NCBI RefSeq assembly: GCF_947367085.1
Contig: NZ_CANBCP010000008.1
Span: forward strand, 1 to 56,596
Direction: 5' to 3'
Length of the DNA: 56,596 nucleotides
Source: an uncultured Lactobacillus sp.
GTDB taxonomy: Bacteria > Bacillota > Bacilli > Lactobacillales > Lactobacillaceae
Below the pieces are notes generated by a model. The model ran no database searches. It was given only the letters and a program-made list of their open reading frames with translations, and was not told the origin of the DNA. This document shows positions 6,471 to 14,223 of this stretch, in pieces (the stretch's first letter is position 1; each line of letters opens with the position of its first letter). The translations under genes and the position numbers were made by a program.

Positions 6471-8243
6471 CTATCTTTCAGAACTATATGGCTGAGGAAG
6501 AACTAAAATATAATTCAACACACGACTAGCATAACTATGCTCATCTTCAAATTCATGAATTGTTTTCTTTAAAGTGGAAAGATCATCAGTGATGATCCCA
6601 TTAACGCCTTCAAACATCATTTTACGCATAATCGAAGATTCATTAACAGTCCATGCATAAACACTATCGCCTTTTATATGAGCCTGCCAAATAAAATCAT
6701 TATTAAGAGTAGAGTATTCCATTGAATAGCCATCTGCTACGCTTTGTGGATATGTGAAATTATAAGGTTGAATATAAAGAGTATAGATTTTGGGATTAAT
6801 CTGATGTAAACGCTCGATCACACTATAGTCAAGTGACTGTACTTGATACTTACGCTTTAAGACTAAAGCACCATATTTTTTATTAAAGCGCTCAAGCATC
6901 ATTTTAGAATCGCGTGGCGTTGTTTTAATTTCAATCAATAATCTTTGATTTAGCTTTTTTGCGGCCTTTAAATATTGATCAAAACTAGCTATTTTAGCTT
7001 TATGTCCGTCTTCGCTAATAGTAATTTTAGTTAACTGCTTTAAGGTTAAATCTTTTGGCATTTTATTAATACCAGCTAATTTCAGAAGATTTTCATCATG
7101 CATCACTACAAATTGATTATCTTTTGTCTCATGCAAATCTATTTCGACAAAGGTCGGATGTAGTTTGGCAGTTTTTTTCAAGGCAGCAATAGTGTTTTGA
7201 ACACCATTTTTATTATTTACACCACGGTGCGAAATAGTTGCCGGATGTTTTAAAGTTTGACCATTTAAATAAAATTGATTATTCACAACCGCACTAACAG
7301 CTGAAAGAGTAAAAATAATACTGGACCATACAATAACTGCTTTACTTGTCCTACGGCTTTGTAAAGTCACTTCAACGTCTACATTTTTTAAAACAAATAA
7401 AAGTCCCACAACGCTCGACCATACCGAGACTACTAATGAAACTAATTGAACTAAAAACAAGTTAAAATTAGCAAATCCCATCGCAAAAATATTAGGCAAA
7501 AGGTCCCAAAGTAGCTGCATTCCATACACGATAAGAAAACAGATAAATAAAAACACAGCTGCCATAAGCCCGATTACTAGTAAGGTACTCAAAACCTGCC
7601 ACCAATTGCCGTGGCGTGTTTTTTGCCAGCTTTGCTTAATTGCTTGGCGTGTTTTCATTTTATTGAAAATCATTAAAGGCAGTGTATAAATCCAGCGTAT
7701 ACCTAAAATAAACACAATTACATAAAACACAATTAGAATTAAACTAAGCCAAATATTACGTGTCATATAATCTAGAATAAATTCAGGTATTTGGATCTTA
7801 GCTAAAAGAGGCGTACGAAAGACAATATCAGCAAACGGCACAATTAATATAAAGTAGACTAAGAGTAATAAAAGACTAGCCGCACGAATATGCCTAATTG
7901 CTTGCCAGGTGTTTTTTAAAATAAGCTTGAACGAAGAATTTATTTTTTTAATTGCAACGAGCATGAAAGCAAACTGCAAATAAATGATCAAGACTAATAA
8001 GACTAGCTCAACAATTAAAGCTATTGCGACAAGTGTATGAGTTGTTAAAATGGTGAGGACGTTTTGATAAGAAATAAAAGGTATTGCTCCTGCCTGCAGG
8101 ATATAAGTTGTCACCCAGCGAAAAATCGGAATAACTAAGAATTGATTAAATAAATCTAACCCTACAAACAAAAGTAGAAAGCGTAACCAATATCTTTCAA
8201 AAATAGCATTACTATTTTTGATATCCATGTAAATTCTTTTCAT
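6471..8243 (-). CDS. Membrane-anchored glycerophosphodiester phosphodiesterase
   Basis: 590 aa in two parts. Residues 1 to about 325 carry seven or eight membrane helices (GPDPase membrane domain, with repeated Arg/Lys-flanked helices). Residues about 335-575 form a GDPD catalytic domain on the outer side, with ISHRG, FVEIDLHETKDNQFVVMHD and a late LIEIK strand. The His pair (SHRG and MHD) and the acidic metal ligands EID are present. The common PENT box reads VQNT here, as I recall for lactobacillus homologues. It hydrolyses glycerophosphodiesters to glycerol-3-phosphate, plausibly in lipid or teichoic acid turnover. Convergent with the gene at 5734; three hairpins fill the gap to the upstream gene. 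Confidence 0.88.
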   Translation of the reverse strand: MKRIYMDIKNSNAIFERYWLRFLLLFVGLDLFNQFLVIPIFRWVTTYILQAGAIPFISYQNVLTILTTHTLVAIALIVELVLLVLIIYLQFAFMLVAIKKINSSFKLILKNTWQAIRHIRAASLLLLLVYFILIVPFADIVFRTPLLAKIQIPEFILDYMTRNIWLSLILIVFYVIVFILGIRWIYTLPLMIFNKMKTRQAIKQSWQKTRHGNWWQVLSTLLVIGLMAAVFLFICFLIVYGMQLLWDLLPNIFAMGFANFNLFLVQLVSLVVSVWSSVVGLLFVLKNVDVEVTLQSRRTSKAVIVWSSIIFTLSAVSAVVNNQFYLNGQTLKHPATISHRGVNNKNGVQNTIAALKKTAKLHPTFVEIDLHETKDNQFVVMHDENLLKLAGINKMPKDLTLKQLTKITISEDGHKAKIASFDQYLKAAKKLNQRLLIEIKTTPRDSKMMLERFNKKYGALVLKRKYQVQSLDYSVIERLHQINPKIYTLYIQPYNFTYPQSVADGYSMEYSTLNNDFIWQAHIKGDSVYAWTVNESSIMRKMMFEGVNGIITDDLSTLKKTIHEFEDEHSYASRVLNYILVLPQPYSSER

Positions 8244-8300
8244 TTGTAATCTTTCCCGTACTTATTAGTTAATAACATAGTTCTTATTATAACCTATGAC

Positions 8301-8335
8301 AAAAAAATAAGCTGAAACAAGTATTTCAGCTTATA
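8301..8335 (-). terminator. Second terminator after the beta-lactamase-like gene
   Basis: ATAAGCTGAAAT / ATTTCAGCTTAT type perfect stem, followed by seven T on the minus strand. Confidence 0.75.
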
Positions 8336-8395
8336 AGATTAGGATCTATTAATTATTTTCTGTATTACACGAAATAATAGTCTTTTTATTTCGAA

Positions 8396-8427
8396 AAAAT
8401 AAAAACTGCAAAACAAGCTTGCAGTTT
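8396..8427 (-). terminator. First terminator after the beta-lactamase-like gene
   Basis: AAACTGCAA / TTGCAGTTT stem with a 7-base loop, followed on the minus strand by TTATTTTTT. Confidence 0.75.
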
Positions 8428-8443
8428 CTAATATAATATCTAT

Positions 8444-9244
8444 CTATCTTTCGTTTCTTTTAGGCTTTGGCGTAGTTGATGGCTTTTTCTTTTCAGGAAG
8501 CGAGATTTTTGAAAAAATCGTCTTACCAACTTCTTGTAAAAATAAGAGATCTTCACTCTTTTGTCCTTCATATTGTGTTAATGCAATTAGTGTCAAAGGG
8601 CCATTTTGAGTCTTAAATGAACAGACCTCATGACGATAGTTATCAATTTCACCCATTCGATTATAAGTAGGAAAATCATTATTATCGTAAGTTGAAATAC
8701 TATAATGGGTAGTTTGATTGGACAAGCCATTGCGCACTATATCGCAAAACTCATTATTTGTATTTAAAAAGTATTGTAGTAATTTATTAACGCTTGTAGC
8801 TGTTATCTCATTATCCTGACCAGTTGGCGAATAGCGCATGAGCTCACGCCCCAACCGCATGCCAGGATAATTATCTCTTAACCAATCATCGATCTCATAG
8901 ATGTCAAATCTCTCAATTAGCAAATTAGTCGCAGCATTATCTGACATTGACGCAACCAAAAAGACTAAATCACGTAGTGGCCAACAAGATTGTTGCAAGC
9001 GGCTGATAATTCCAGACCCCCGCACGCGAGATAAATCTGTCACTTCCAGCTCTTCGTTAAGCAAGCTGCTATCTTTTTGCCAAAGTTTTTCAACATAAGC
9101 TAAAATTCCTAAAGAAACTAAACCAGCTGCAGGAAACACTTTATCACTTTGATAAGAATATATCTCTTTATCACCATAAGTAATCAGTAGGCCTGCATCA
9201 ATATTTTTATTTTTGATTAATGAATTTAATTCATCTTTTATCAC
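8444..9244 (-). CDS. Class A beta-lactamase-like protein lacking the catalytic Ser and Lys
   Basis: 266 aa from GTG 9244, chosen because GAGGG lies 8 bases upstream; a TTG start at 9259 is also open. The fold outline is that of the serine beta-lactamase / PBP-like family: FPAAGLVSLGIL where the family has AASxxKLPIM, the SDN loop (MSDNAATN, residues 101-103), and NRMGEIDNYRHEV where the family has the KTG strand. The nucleophile Ser is Gly41, its Lys partner is Ser44 and KTG is RMG (196-198). The SDN loop is intact. There is no signal peptide, although true beta-lactamases are exported. Enzymatic activity is therefore unlikely; a binding or structural role is possible. The Lys/Pro-rich tail (about 250-266) is also unusual. 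Confidence 0.7.
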   Translation of the reverse strand: MIKDELNSLIKNKNIDAGLLITYGDKEIYSYQSDKVFPAAGLVSLGILAYVEKLWQKDSSLLNEELEVTDLSRVRGSGIISRLQQSCWPLRDLVFLVASMSDNAATNLLIERFDIYEIDDWLRDNYPGMRLGRELMRYSPTGQDNEITATSVNKLLQYFLNTNNEFCDIVRNGLSNQTTHYSISTYDNNDFPTYNRMGEIDNYRHEVCSFKTQNGPLTLIALTQYEGQKSEDLLFLQEVGKTIFSKISLPEKKKPSTTPKPKRNER

Positions 9245-9304
9245 GTCATACACCCTCAAGTATTTTTGGTTTATAAAAATATTATACCAGGTACATGTGT
9301 TTTT

Positions 9305-10087
9305 TTAATTATTTTGCCAATAATTTAAAAGTCTCTTAGTTTCTTTGGATAAAGTATTTTCATCATTGCACTGTGATAATTTATAACCGACAAAGTATGG
9401 TGAGGCGTTAAAGCGTGGTACTATCTTTGCACAGTAGCCACTTTTACGGGGATAAAAAAATAAGTTATAAGAATTACAGCGACCATTATACATAATATTG
9501 AGCGTGTATTTTATGGCTTGCTGTATCCAATCTGCCCATAAATTAATACCCTTATCTGTTTTTGATTCTAAATTAATATTGATCTCTTGAAAACCTTGAA
9601 CAGGATGCAAAGCAAAATTAACATTTACTTCGCCTTCTTGAAAAACTGGAATTCCTTCAAAATTATTAGGATGAATATACTTATACCCATCTTCTTTTTC
9701 TAAACCCACGATCTGCATATGAGGATGAATTAGTGAGCCATTTGATAATGGGCCAAAATTCTTATACCAAACAACAGACTTAAATTTAGGATCATTATTC
9801 ATTTTTTCGAAACAGTGCATACTAAATTTCATGAGCTCATGATTATATTCTTTACTATACGTAGATATATCACCATTATGATCGTTTGATTCAATCAAAA
9901 CACTCTGTACTGTATTTCTTAAAGTTGGAAAACGATTATGGAGCCAAATCATTTCATGACTTTTTTCATAAATGTCGGTTAAATACGCAGTATCGCAGAA
10001 AGGACAAAGATTACTCTTGTCTTTTCTAAAACTTGAGGGCTTATCTTGAGCTATCGCAAAATCAAAAATTAAGGGATCGTTTTTCAA
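9305..10087 (-). CDS. DUF4931-like protein, GalT/HIT superfamily
   Basis: 260 aa from TTG 10087, which has AGGAG at the right distance; the longer ATG at 10120 lacks a site and adds an out-of-family leader. Galactose-1-phosphate uridylyltransferase-type features are CPFC near the N-terminus (a zinc-ligand pair), FGPLSNGSLIHPHMQ in the middle with the HxHxQ nucleotidyl-His motif, and GPLS preceding it. The protein is shorter than GalT (about 490 aa in Firmicutes) and fits the DUF4931 group, whose substrate is not known to me. It may transfer or hydrolyse a nucleotide. A cre-like site lies upstream. No galactose genes are adjacent. Confidence 0.72.
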   Translation of the reverse strand: MKNDPLIFDFAIAQDKPSSFRKDKSNLCPFCDTAYLTDIYEKSHEMIWLHNRFPTLRNTVQSVLIESNDHNGDISTYSKEYNHELMKFSMHCFEKMNNDPKFKSVVWYKNFGPLSNGSLIHPHMQIVGLEKEDGYKYIHPNNFEGIPVFQEGEVNVNFALHPVQGFQEININLESKTDKGINLWADWIQQAIKYTLNIMYNGRCNSYNLFFYPRKSGYCAKIVPRFNASPYFVGYKLSQCNDENTLSKETKRLLNYWQNN

Positions 10088-10125
10088 AAAAATACTCCTA
10101 ACTAAAAAAAGAATGCACAAAATGA

Positions 10126-10153
10126 TTGACTATTAAATATATACGAGTACAAT
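10126..10153 (+). promoter_or_regulatory. Plus-strand promoter of a candidate small RNA
   Basis: TTGACT (10126-10131), 16-base spacer, TACAAT (10148-10153). No protein gene follows on this strand; the next plus-strand element is a terminator 65 bases downstream. Confidence 0.5.
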
Positions 10154-10169
10154 AATAAATGAAGGCGAC

Positions 10170-10183
10170 ATAAAGCGCTTTCA
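10170..10183. promoter_or_regulatory. cre-like site
   Basis: TGAAAGCGCTTTAT (minus strand) matches the CcpA cre consensus TGWAANCGNTNNCA except at the last two bases and is itself near-palindromic. It lies between the start of the GalT-like gene and the truncated aroD. Confidence 0.5.
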
Positions 10184-10217
10184 CAAAAATAACATTTTGT
10201 AGCTTTCCTTAACTTTA

Positions 10218-10245
10218 CCCTTTCGGCTTTTCCGGAAGGGTTTTT
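10218..10245 (+). terminator. Terminator of the candidate small RNA
   Basis: CCCTTTCGG-CTTTT-CCGGAAGGG followed by five T on the plus strand; on the minus strand there is no T-run. Confidence 0.8.
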
Positions 10246-10248
10246 CGT

Positions 10249-10683
10249 TTATCCAAAATCAGACTGAATGACACGCATCCCTTGTTGATGGGCTGATTTA
10301 ATCAAATCTGCAACTCGGTCACTAGTATGGTTTAATTCAATATCAACAGCATCGCCTAATTGAAATTGAATCAAAATCTTTATTAGGTTTAAATAAGCAT
10401 CTTCACTATCTAACTCAGTGTGTCCGCCATTCTTTTTACTTCTAAACGTAATCAGCAAGCCCGATTCAGGAAAAGTTTCAGTAATTTGATTAGCTAAGTC
10501 AATGACGCAATTCATTTTGGTAGCATCTTCAAAATAATCTAAACGCCAATCAATTAAATCCGCGCCTTTTACATAAGCGCGGGTCACATAATCAAAGATA
10601 TCATGCGCACTTTTTTTCTTAGTAATTACGGCTTGGCTAACCTCACCATTATCAAATTCGACTTTTTTAAATTCGTAATTCAT
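10249..10683 (-). pseudogene. aroD: Truncated type I 3-dehydroquinate dehydratase
   Basis: 144 aa, against 230-255 aa for intact type I AroD. The N-terminal part is well kept: ADLIDWRLDYFE, LLITFRSKKNGG (substrate-binding Arg) and AVDIELNH. The frame stops at VIQSDFG, exactly where the family continues with SxHDF. The catalytic His and the Schiff-base Lys and the whole second half of the barrel are missing, replaced by the terminator of a plus-strand element. No continuation is seen in other frames downstream. The clade is auxotrophic for aromatic amino acids, so a decaying shikimate gene is plausible. The start ATG has AGGGTG upstream, so it may still be translated. Confidence 0.75.
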
Positions 10684-10700
10684 TTTTTCACCCTAAAAAA

Positions 10701-10727
10701 ATAAAAGCTGTTATAGACAGCTTTTAT
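10701..10727. terminator. Terminator after tcyP
   Basis: Perfect 11-bp palindrome ATAAAAGCTGT / ACAGCTTTTAT with a 5-base loop, between tcyP and aroD'. Confidence 0.75.
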
Positions 10728-10739
10728 TATACCCATTTT

Positions 10740-12125
10740 TTAAAGTTCAGAACTGATAACTTTTTCTTTATCTTGAAAATCGTCCCAATCTAATTCACCT
10801 AATCTTTTGGCAGTAATAACTCCGGCGATCATTGAATCATTAACATTTAAGGCAGTTCGAGCCATATCAACAACTGGATCAATTGCAATCAAAATTCCTA
10901 AAACAGTTACTGGCAAGTTTAAAGCTCCTAGAACCATTAAAGTAGTAAAAGTAGCTCCTCCACCTACTCCAGCAACGCCAAAGCTAGAAATCACATCAAT
11001 TGCAATTAAAGTTAGAACAAATTGCCAGCTAAAAATATTAATTCCCACCAACGGAGCCGTAATTGCTGCCACCATTGAAGGATAAATTCCAGCACATCCA
11101 TTTTGTCCAATAGTCAAACCAAAGCTTGCTGAAAAATCAGCGATCGTATCACTTACACCCATTGAATTTTTTTGAGTCCTTACATTCAACGGCAAGCTTC
11201 CACCACTTGTTCTAGACGTAAAGGCAAATACTAGAACTGGCCATGCTTTTTTGAAATAAGTAATCGGATTAATTCCATTTACCATTAACAATATTGCATG
11301 GACGATAAACATCACAGCTACTGCTAGATAAGCAGCTAGGATGAAAGTTACTAGTTTAGCCATGCTTGCAAAGCTATTAGTAGCGCTGGTGCGTGCGATT
11401 AAAGCAAAAATTCCATATGGAGTCAATTGCAATATCATTTTGACAATTTTCATAACGACTGCTCTAGCGGCTTCAATACCGTGGGCAAAAGTATCAGCTA
11501 GTTTTGGCTGGTCCTTTTTTATTTGCAAGAATGCTAATCCGACAAGTAAAGAAAAAATAACTACGGCAATAGTACTAGTTGCTCTCATCCCAGCAAAGTC
11601 AGCAAAAATATTTTGTGGGAAAAAGGCCGTAATTTGATCAGGTAATGATAAGCCCTTTAATTGACTTTGGTGGTCCTTAATTGAAGTGAGCGCAGTTGAA
11701 GTTGCATTCATTCCTTTTGCAAAACTTGCACCTTCTAACCCAAACAATGCAACACTTGAGTAACCTATTAATGATGCAACTGCAGTCGTACCAAGTAAGA
11801 TTGCTAAAACATTAAAAGCAATTTTTCTAATCTTTGTACCCATTTTTAGTTGAGTAAATGCTCCTACTAAAGAAACAAAGATCAATGGAATGACCAACAT
11901 TTGAAGAAGAGAAATATACCCATTTCCTACAATTCCTAACCACTGCATGCTTTGAGTGACAACCTGACTTTTTGCCCCAAACATTAATTGAAGCGCAACG
12001 CCAAATCCAATTCCTAATACTAACGCTAAAAATACTAATCTAGTAAAGCCCCACTTATTCCGGTGAAGATATGCCATCCCCGCTAATAGTAGGACACTAA
12101 TCAAAACAACTAAAAAAGTTTCCAT
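10740..12125 (-). CDS. tcyP: L-cystine transporter TcyP (dicarboxylate/amino acid:cation symporter family)
   Basis: 461 aa, the same length as B. subtilis TcyP (about 463). About eight membrane helices plus two re-entrant hairpins: LLQMLVIPLIFVSLVGAF, the TSRTSGGSLPLNVR serine-rich motif and the NGCAGIYPSMVA segment typical of the cystine branch of the family. It imports cystine with cations. AAAGGA precedes ATG 12125. A strong terminator lies only 21 bases upstream of the start, and before that a 34-codon ORF with a run of Cys codons, so expression appears to be controlled by transcription attenuation in response to cysteine. A terminator closes the unit, making it a single-gene operon with a leader. 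Confidence 0.9.
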   Translation of the reverse strand: METFLVVLISVLLLAGMAYLHRNKWGFTRLVFLALVLGIGFGVALQLMFGAKSQVVTQSMQWLGIVGNGYISLLQMLVIPLIFVSLVGAFTQLKMGTKIRKIAFNVLAILLGTTAVASLIGYSSVALFGLEGASFAKGMNATSTALTSIKDHQSQLKGLSLPDQITAFFPQNIFADFAGMRATSTIAVVIFSLLVGLAFLQIKKDQPKLADTFAHGIEAARAVVMKIVKMILQLTPYGIFALIARTSATNSFASMAKLVTFILAAYLAVAVMFIVHAILLMVNGINPITYFKKAWPVLVFAFTSRTSGGSLPLNVRTQKNSMGVSDTIADFSASFGLTIGQNGCAGIYPSMVAAITAPLVGINIFSWQFVLTLIAIDVISSFGVAGVGGGATFTTLMVLGALNLPVTVLGILIAIDPVVDMARTALNVNDSMIAGVITAKRLGELDWDDFQDKEKVISSEL

Positions 12126-12145
12126 CCCAACTGTCCTTTCAATAC

Positions 12146-12181
12146 AAAAAAAGAGCTATTGACCCTTGGCCAATAACTCTC
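12146..12181 (-). terminator. Attenuator terminator in the tcyP leader
   Basis: Minus strand: GAGAGTTATTG pairs with CAATAGCTC (one wobble), extended inwards by GCC/GGT, followed by seven T. It lies between the leader ORF and tcyP, 21 bases before the tcyP ATG, so it must be read through for tcyP to be expressed. By eye, TGTTGATTC at 12234..12226 (last Cys codon plus stop of the leader ORF) can pair with GGGTCAATA in the terminator's 3' arm, a possible antiterminator of 9 pairs including three wobbles. Confidence 0.8.
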
Positions 12182-12228
12182 GCAAATATAATATTAAATG
12201 TTAAATCTTGAAAAGTAGTTTTCTAGAA

Positions 12229-12333
12229 TCAACACAAATTCTTGGAGTAAATTAATGACTGCACGTCAAAGAAATTGTCATATTCGAAAATTTGACAATT
12301 ACAGCAGCAAAATTGTTCTTGACGTACAAACAT
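12229..12333 (-). CDS. Cys-rich leader peptide of tcyP (34 codons)
   Basis: ATG 12333 is preceded by GAAAGGAG at ideal spacing. The peptide has Cys at residues 9, 10, 11, 13 and 34 (CCCNC plus the last residue before the stop): five of 34, where lactobacillus proteins average well under one in 100. Its mRNA folds by eye into two nested stems: GTACGTCAA-GAA with TTC(T)TTGACGTGC (12327-12253, one bulge), and AATTGTCA with TGACAATT across the last Cys codon of the cluster. It sits between a consensus promoter and a terminator in front of the cystine transporter. This is the arrangement of a transcription-attenuation leader, in which stalling at Cys codons would favour read-through. It could alternatively be a small metal-binding protein, but position and terminator argue for a leader. 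Confidence 0.78.
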   Translation of the reverse strand: MFVRQEQFCCCNCQIFEYDNFFDVQSLIYSKNLC

Positions 12334-12364
12334 TGATTTTTCTCCTTTCTTACTTTTCAAAAGT

Positions 12365-12393
12365 ATCTTATCAATCGACTTACTTTTTGTCAA
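12365..12393 (-). promoter_or_regulatory. tcyP leader promoter
   Basis: Minus strand: -35 TTGACA (12393..12388), 17-base spacer, -10 TAAGAT (12370..12365). The start point near 12358 gives a leader of about 230 nt before tcyP. Confidence 0.8.
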
Positions 12394-12401
12394 CAGTCAA
12401 T

Positions 12402-13259
12402 TTAAAATTTATCCTTTTTTATCGTCCGATAAATTGATATTACAAAGACGACAATACTGCATAAAATCGCAGGATAAGCCATGTAGCCAATGTTAAAAAC
12501 TTGGCCAATTAAATTTTGGTTAATCTGATGAGCCAAGGCATATTGAGTTGCCCATTTGCGAATAACTATTGGGGTCAATATGAATAAAAATACCGAGACA
12601 CCTGATCCAACTAACATTGCCCTTCTTGAATATGGTTCTCTAAAAAATTGTGCCAAAACACAGATTGCAGGTGCTACCATAAGTAAAAACGTCCAAATCA
12701 TAATCCAGCGTCCCGCTGAATCATTCATAAATTGAGCACTATTAGTAGCATAGCGATATGTTCCCCATAACGAGCCACCCATCAAGTTATCCAAGGTATT
12801 TAATAAACTTGCACCTTGAGAAGCATAGGCATTATTTACTTGTGAAGCTGCTCCTTGAATAATTTTTAAACTATCAGCAGATCCTGCTCCTTGAAAGTTA
12901 ATTGTAACTACCTGCCGCATATAAGTAGCTAAAAACATCACCATACTCGCTCCTAATTGGAGAGCTTTAAGCATGTTAAGTTTTCTAGAACCTCCTACTT
13001 TAAATTCAATACTTAAAGTTTGCGTCGGATTTTTGCTTCGTGCAATAAAAAATATACCAATAGCACTGATAACAACCAAAATTACTAGTCCCAGCCACCA
13101 ACCAGTCATAATAAATAGCAGTGCTAACACAACAATAGCTACAGAAATATAAGGTCGATCTAAAGCTAAATCCCAAACATTCAGCTTGCTATTGCGAGCA
13201 ACTTTTTGTCGGTATTGTTCACGAGTTAATTTTTCATGCTTGTCAGAATTTTTATTCAT
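12402..13259 (-). CDS. Uncharacterised multi-pass membrane protein
   Basis: 285 aa, not recognised. A charged cytoplasmic N-terminus (about 30 residues), two close helices (about 38-75), one at about 95-115, a long Ser/Ala/Asn-rich loop of about 60 residues likely outside, then three helices (about 185-210, 218-235, 255-277) and a basic tail. Weak ribosome site (GGTGAAATAGAG) before ATG 13259. The stop lies 9 bases before the -35 of the tcyP leader, so the two are separate units on the same strand. No motif allows a function to be given. Confidence 0.7.
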   Translation of the reverse strand: MNKNSDKHEKLTREQYRQKVARNSKLNVWDLALDRPYISVAIVVLALLFIMTGWWLGLVILVVISAIGIFFIARSKNPTQTLSIEFKVGGSRKLNMLKALQLGASMVMFLATYMRQVVTINFQGAGSADSLKIIQGAASQVNNAYASQGASLLNTLDNLMGGSLWGTYRYATNSAQFMNDSAGRWIMIWTFLLMVAPAICVLAQFFREPYSRRAMLVGSGVSVFLFILTPIVIRKWATQYALAHQINQNLIGQVFNIGYMAYPAILCSIVVFVISIYRTIKKDKF

Positions 13260-13478
13260 TGCTCTATTTCACCATCTCTAAATTTTTCTTTATCATGCTA
13301 GCATAATATTTAACTTTTGTATTCAATTTTAACTAATCTTTAGACTGAATGTTAGCTTTTTGTTATATACAAGCGGTCAGATTTTAATGTGTTAAAATAT
13401 AGTATTGAATCTAAGCAGTTAACAACCTTAAGTAACTAGAGCAATACAATTTTCAAAAGAAAAGAAGGCTAATTATTG

Positions 13479-14159
13479 ATGAAAAAAATAGCACTCACCG
13501 CAGGAATTAATGATAATGAACTCCATCTTAATCGCAGTATCACAGATATTATCGCTAAAAACGGTTATTTACCTCTAGTTTTAGCACCAGTTAGTTTAAA
13601 AGCGATGCCTGAGCCTAGAAATGACTTTGATGCCTTAATCTTAACTGACGGCGATGACATTACGCCGATCTTTTATAACGAAGAACCACTCCCAGAACTA
13701 GGACTTACCGATCCTCATCGTGATCAATATGAACTCAATTTAATTAAAGCAAGCCACGAAGCAGGAATTCCCATTCTTGGGATTGGCCGCGGGATGCAGA
13801 TGCTTAATGTGGCTTTTGGTGGTAGTTTATTTCAAGATATATATGCTCAAAACTCAGGTGCGGGTATCCAGCACATTCAAAAAGCCGATCTTAGTCAAGC
13901 TAGCCACCATATTAATGTCACACCAGAAAGCCAACTAAATAAGGCAGTTGGTTCTCATCCCTATGTTAATAGTTGTCACCATCAGGCAATTAAGAAAGTG
14001 GCCGATAGTTTTAATATCGTTGCTTCAGCGCCTGACGGTATCATTGAAGCGATTGAATCCAGTGATCAAACAATGACCGGGCTTCAATGGCGGCCAGATA
14101 AATTAAAAGACGCTAATCAAGATAAAATTTTTGAGCAGTTTTTTAACTTAATTAACTAA
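13479..14159 (+). CDS. Peptidase C26-like glutamine amidotransferase homologue lacking its catalytic triad
   Basis: 226 aa from ATG 13479 (a TTG one codon earlier is also open). The fold is that of gamma-glutamyl-GABA hydrolase (PuuD) proteins, with GRGMQMLNVAFGGSLFQD and SCHHQAI conserved. The nucleophile position in G-I-C-R-G is Gly103 (GGC codon), the catalytic His in QWHPE is Arg205 and the Glu is Asp207. All three triad residues are thus changed. The intact paralogue at 48901-49623 in this window keeps Cys, His and Glu. The conserved HHQ and glycine loops argue for a folded but non-hydrolytic protein. Monocistronic, closed by a terminator. Confidence 0.75.
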   Translation: MKKIALTAGINDNELHLNRSITDIIAKNGYLPLVLAPVSLKAMPEPRNDFDALILTDGDDITPIFYNEEPLPELGLTDPHRDQYELNLIKASHEAGIPILGIGRGMQMLNVAFGGSLFQDIYAQNSGAGIQHIQKADLSQASHHINVTPESQLNKAVGSHPYVNSCHHQAIKKVADSFNIVASAPDGIIEAIESSDQTMTGLQWRPDKLKDANQDKIFEQFFNLIN

Positions 14160-14172
14160 AAGTGAATACAGA

Positions 14173-14208
14173 AAAAGACAGGGCTTCATATGTGAAGTTC
14201 TGTCTTTT
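14173..14208. terminator. Bidirectional terminator
   Basis: AAAAGACAG...CTTCA / TGAAG...CTGTCTTTT hairpin between convergent genes. Confidence 0.8.
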
Positions 14209-14223
14209 CATTTAGCTAATTTT

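Larger units (their letters stand above)
8244..8443. other. 200-base intergenic region with three hairpins
   Basis: No coding frame with a ribosome site is visible. Three inverted repeats are present: two terminator-like (8301-8335 and 8396-8427) and one without a T-run (CGAAATAA...TTATTTCG, about 8370-8393). TATAAT on the minus strand near 8287 could be the -10 of the downstream phosphodiesterase gene. Confidence 0.6.
10160..10245 (+). ncRNA. Candidate small RNA of about 85 nt
   Basis: Between a good promoter and a strong GC-rich terminator on the plus strand there is no credible ORF (only a 4-codon ATG frame). The expected transcript has an internal ACAAAA...TTTTGT hairpin, a C/U-rich single-stranded stretch (CTTTCCTT) that could pair with ribosome binding sites, and the terminator hairpin at its 3' end. 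It is antisense to the leader of the GalT-like gene. A family assignment is not possible. Confidence 0.4.

Noticed and set aside
10807..11637. Plus-strand frames opposite tcyP
   Set aside because: Low-complexity shadows of a membrane protein gene.
12146..12393. T-box or SAM-type riboswitch upstream of tcyP
   Set aside because: The T-box motif (AGGTGGNACCGCG) is absent, and the Cys-codon ORF explains the leader better.
12255..12437. 60-aa plus-strand frame over the tcyP leader
   Set aside because: No ribosome site; it is the antisense of the Cys-rich leader and its promoter.
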